NCBI GenBank assembly: GCA_020027635.1
Contig: JAHKKL010000071.1
Coordinates: forward strand, 1-7,547
DNA: 7,547 bases
Origin: Gammaproteobacteria bacterium
GTDB taxonomy: Bacteria > Pseudomonadota > Gammaproteobacteria > UBA9214
Direction of reading: 5' to 3'
Both the position numbers and the translations under genes were made by a program. Positions 6,505 through 7,547 of this stretch are shown piece by piece; position 1 is the stretch's first letter, and every line of letters starts with the position of its first letter. Below the pieces are notes generated by a model. It did not search any database and had not been told where the DNA came from. It was given only the letters and a program-made list of their open reading frames with translations.

Positions 6505-7547
6505 ATGCGTATAGGAATTCCGCGAGAAATTAAACCCATGGAAGGGCGAATTGCCATGATACCCGAGGCCTGCGGACAGCTAATCGGTGCCGGCCATACC
6601 GTCATCATGGAAAAGGGCGCTGGTACCCTGTCCGGATACGGCGATGAGAGTTATGCAGCGATCGGTGTTAACCTAGTCGGCGGACCGGCAGAGCTCTACA
6701 CGGCCGCGCAACTGATTCTCAAGGTAAAGGAACCCCAGGGCGGTGAACTGGGGCTGTTGAACAGGGACCACCTGCTGTTCTCCTTCCTGCACCTGGCCGC
6801 GGAGCCGGAACTGGGTCGACGGCTGCAGGAGATCGGCCTGACCGCCGTTGCCTTCGAAACTGTCGAGGATGAGTCGGGCCGGCTGCCGCTGCTCGCGCCG
6901 ATGAGCGATATCGCCGGGCGTATCGCCGCCCAGGTCGGAACCTGCCTCCTGCACCAGTCCCATGGCGGCAAGGGTCTGTTGCTCGGCGGCCTGCCGGCTG
7001 CCGAGCGCGGGCGCGTGGTCATCATCGGGGCCGGCACGGCCGGTGGCAATGCCGCCGCGCTTGTCGCCGCGGCCGGCGCGGAGGTGGTGGTATTCGATAT
7101 CAACCGGGAGCGTCTGGCGGCAATGCGCGCTTTGGGTAACAACGTGACCGGCCTGTACCCTTATGAAGACGCCGTGGCACGTGAAGTGAGCCGGGCCGAT
7201 ATCGTGATTGGGGCCGTATTGAAGACCGGTGCCCGGGCGCCGCATGTCGTTACCCGGCAGATGATCAGTCGCATGCAGGCCGGCGGAGTGGTGATCGATA
7301 TCTCGGTCGACCAGGGCGGCTGCATGGAGACTACCCGACCTACCACCTACGAGAACCCGACCTACGTGGAAGAAGGCGTGATCCATTTTGCGGTCACCAA
7401 CATGCCGGGGGCGGTGCCCAGAACCGCCTCACAGGCCCTCTCGGCCGCCCTGCTGCCCTATGTTCTCGCGCTTGGCCGGCCGGACTGGAAGTCCTGTAAG
7501 CCCTTGACTCGAGGGATCAATATCGAGGCCGGCCAGGTTAAACACCC
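6505..7547 (+). CDS. ald: Alanine dehydrogenase (3' end beyond the window)
   Basis: Ald catalyses the reversible NAD-dependent deamination of L-alanine to pyruvate and ammonium in the cytoplasm, usually for using alanine as a carbon or nitrogen source. The open frame runs 347 codons to the window edge; the family is about 370 aa, so only some 20-25 residues are missing. Catalytic and pyruvate-binding residues match the Mycobacterium tuberculosis enzyme: R15, K75, H96 and D269 (D270 there). The NAD-binding Rossmann motif is GAGTAG at 175-180, with D198 at the end of beta2 for the ribose. Family blocks MRIGIPREIK, LILKVKEP, LLFSFLHLA, LPLLAPMS and SVDQGGC are present. The start is fixed by this numbering. 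Pyridine nucleotide transhydrogenase alpha (PntA) is related, but the VDQGGC block and the length point to Ald. It diverges from trxB. Confidence 0.96.
   Translation, partial: MRIGIPREIKPMEGRIAMIPEACGQLIGAGHTVIMEKGAGTLSGYGDESYAAIGVNLVGGPAELYTAAQLILKVKEPQGGELGLLNRDHLLFSFLHLAAEPELGRRLQEIGLTAVAFETVEDESGRLPLLAPMSDIAGRIAAQVGTCLLHQSHGGKGLLLGGLPAAERGRVVIIGAGTAGGNAAALVAAAGAEVVVFDINRERLAAMRALGNNVTGLYPYEDAVAREVSRADIVIGAVLKTGARAPHVVTRQMISRMQAGGVVIDISVDQGGCMETTRPTTYENPTYVEEGVIHFAVTNMPGAVPRTASQALSAALLPYVLALGRPDWKSCKPLTRGINIEAGQVKH

Overview
This window is a stretch of core chromosome from a gammaproteobacterium with fairly high GC. The evidence is the gene order: cspD-like (-), clpS-clpA (+), infA (-), aat (-), trxB (-). 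This matches the well-known Escherichia coli neighbourhood cspD / clpS-clpA / (serW) infA-aat-cydC-cydD-trxB / lrp. The departures from E. coli are that there is no serW tRNA between clpA and infA, a FemAB-like/GNAT gene (COG3146, PF04339) stands where cydCD stand, and an alanine dehydrogenase gene stands divergently beside trxB where lrp stands. The species cannot be fixed from this sequence. A non-enteric lineage with aat next to a COG3146 gene, such as Chromatiales- or Xanthomonadales-like relatives, would fit.

Layout: 1-72 is the 5' end of a cold-shock-domain gene leaving on the minus strand. 73-418 is a divergent control region with candidate promoters both ways and several perfect inverted repeats. 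419-3016 holds clpS and clpA, 21 bp apart. A 24-bp convergent gap follows. Then comes a leftward block: trxB (6356-5394), COG3146 (5252-4098), aat (4101-3370, overlapping COG3146 by 4 bp) and infA (3259-3041, with its own probable promoter). 6357-6504 is a second divergent control region, and 6505 to the window end is most of ald, truncated by the window edge.

How the genes work together: ClpS (adaptor), ClpA (unfoldase) and Aat (leucyl/phenylalanyl-tRNA-protein transferase) are the bacterial N-degron pathway. Aat adds Leu or Phe to protein N-termini, ClpS recognises such N-termini, and ClpA feeds the substrate to ClpP, which is not encoded here. The catalytic and binding residues checked are intact in all three. 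The COG3146 protein has no established reaction. It belongs to the same broad fold group (GNAT/FemABX-like) as Aat and is joined to aat by an ATGA overlap, so it is the best candidate for something undescribed here. IF-1, thioredoxin reductase and alanine dehydrogenase are housekeeping or central-metabolism proteins. I see no mobile element, CRISPR array, phage gene, tRNA or rRNA.
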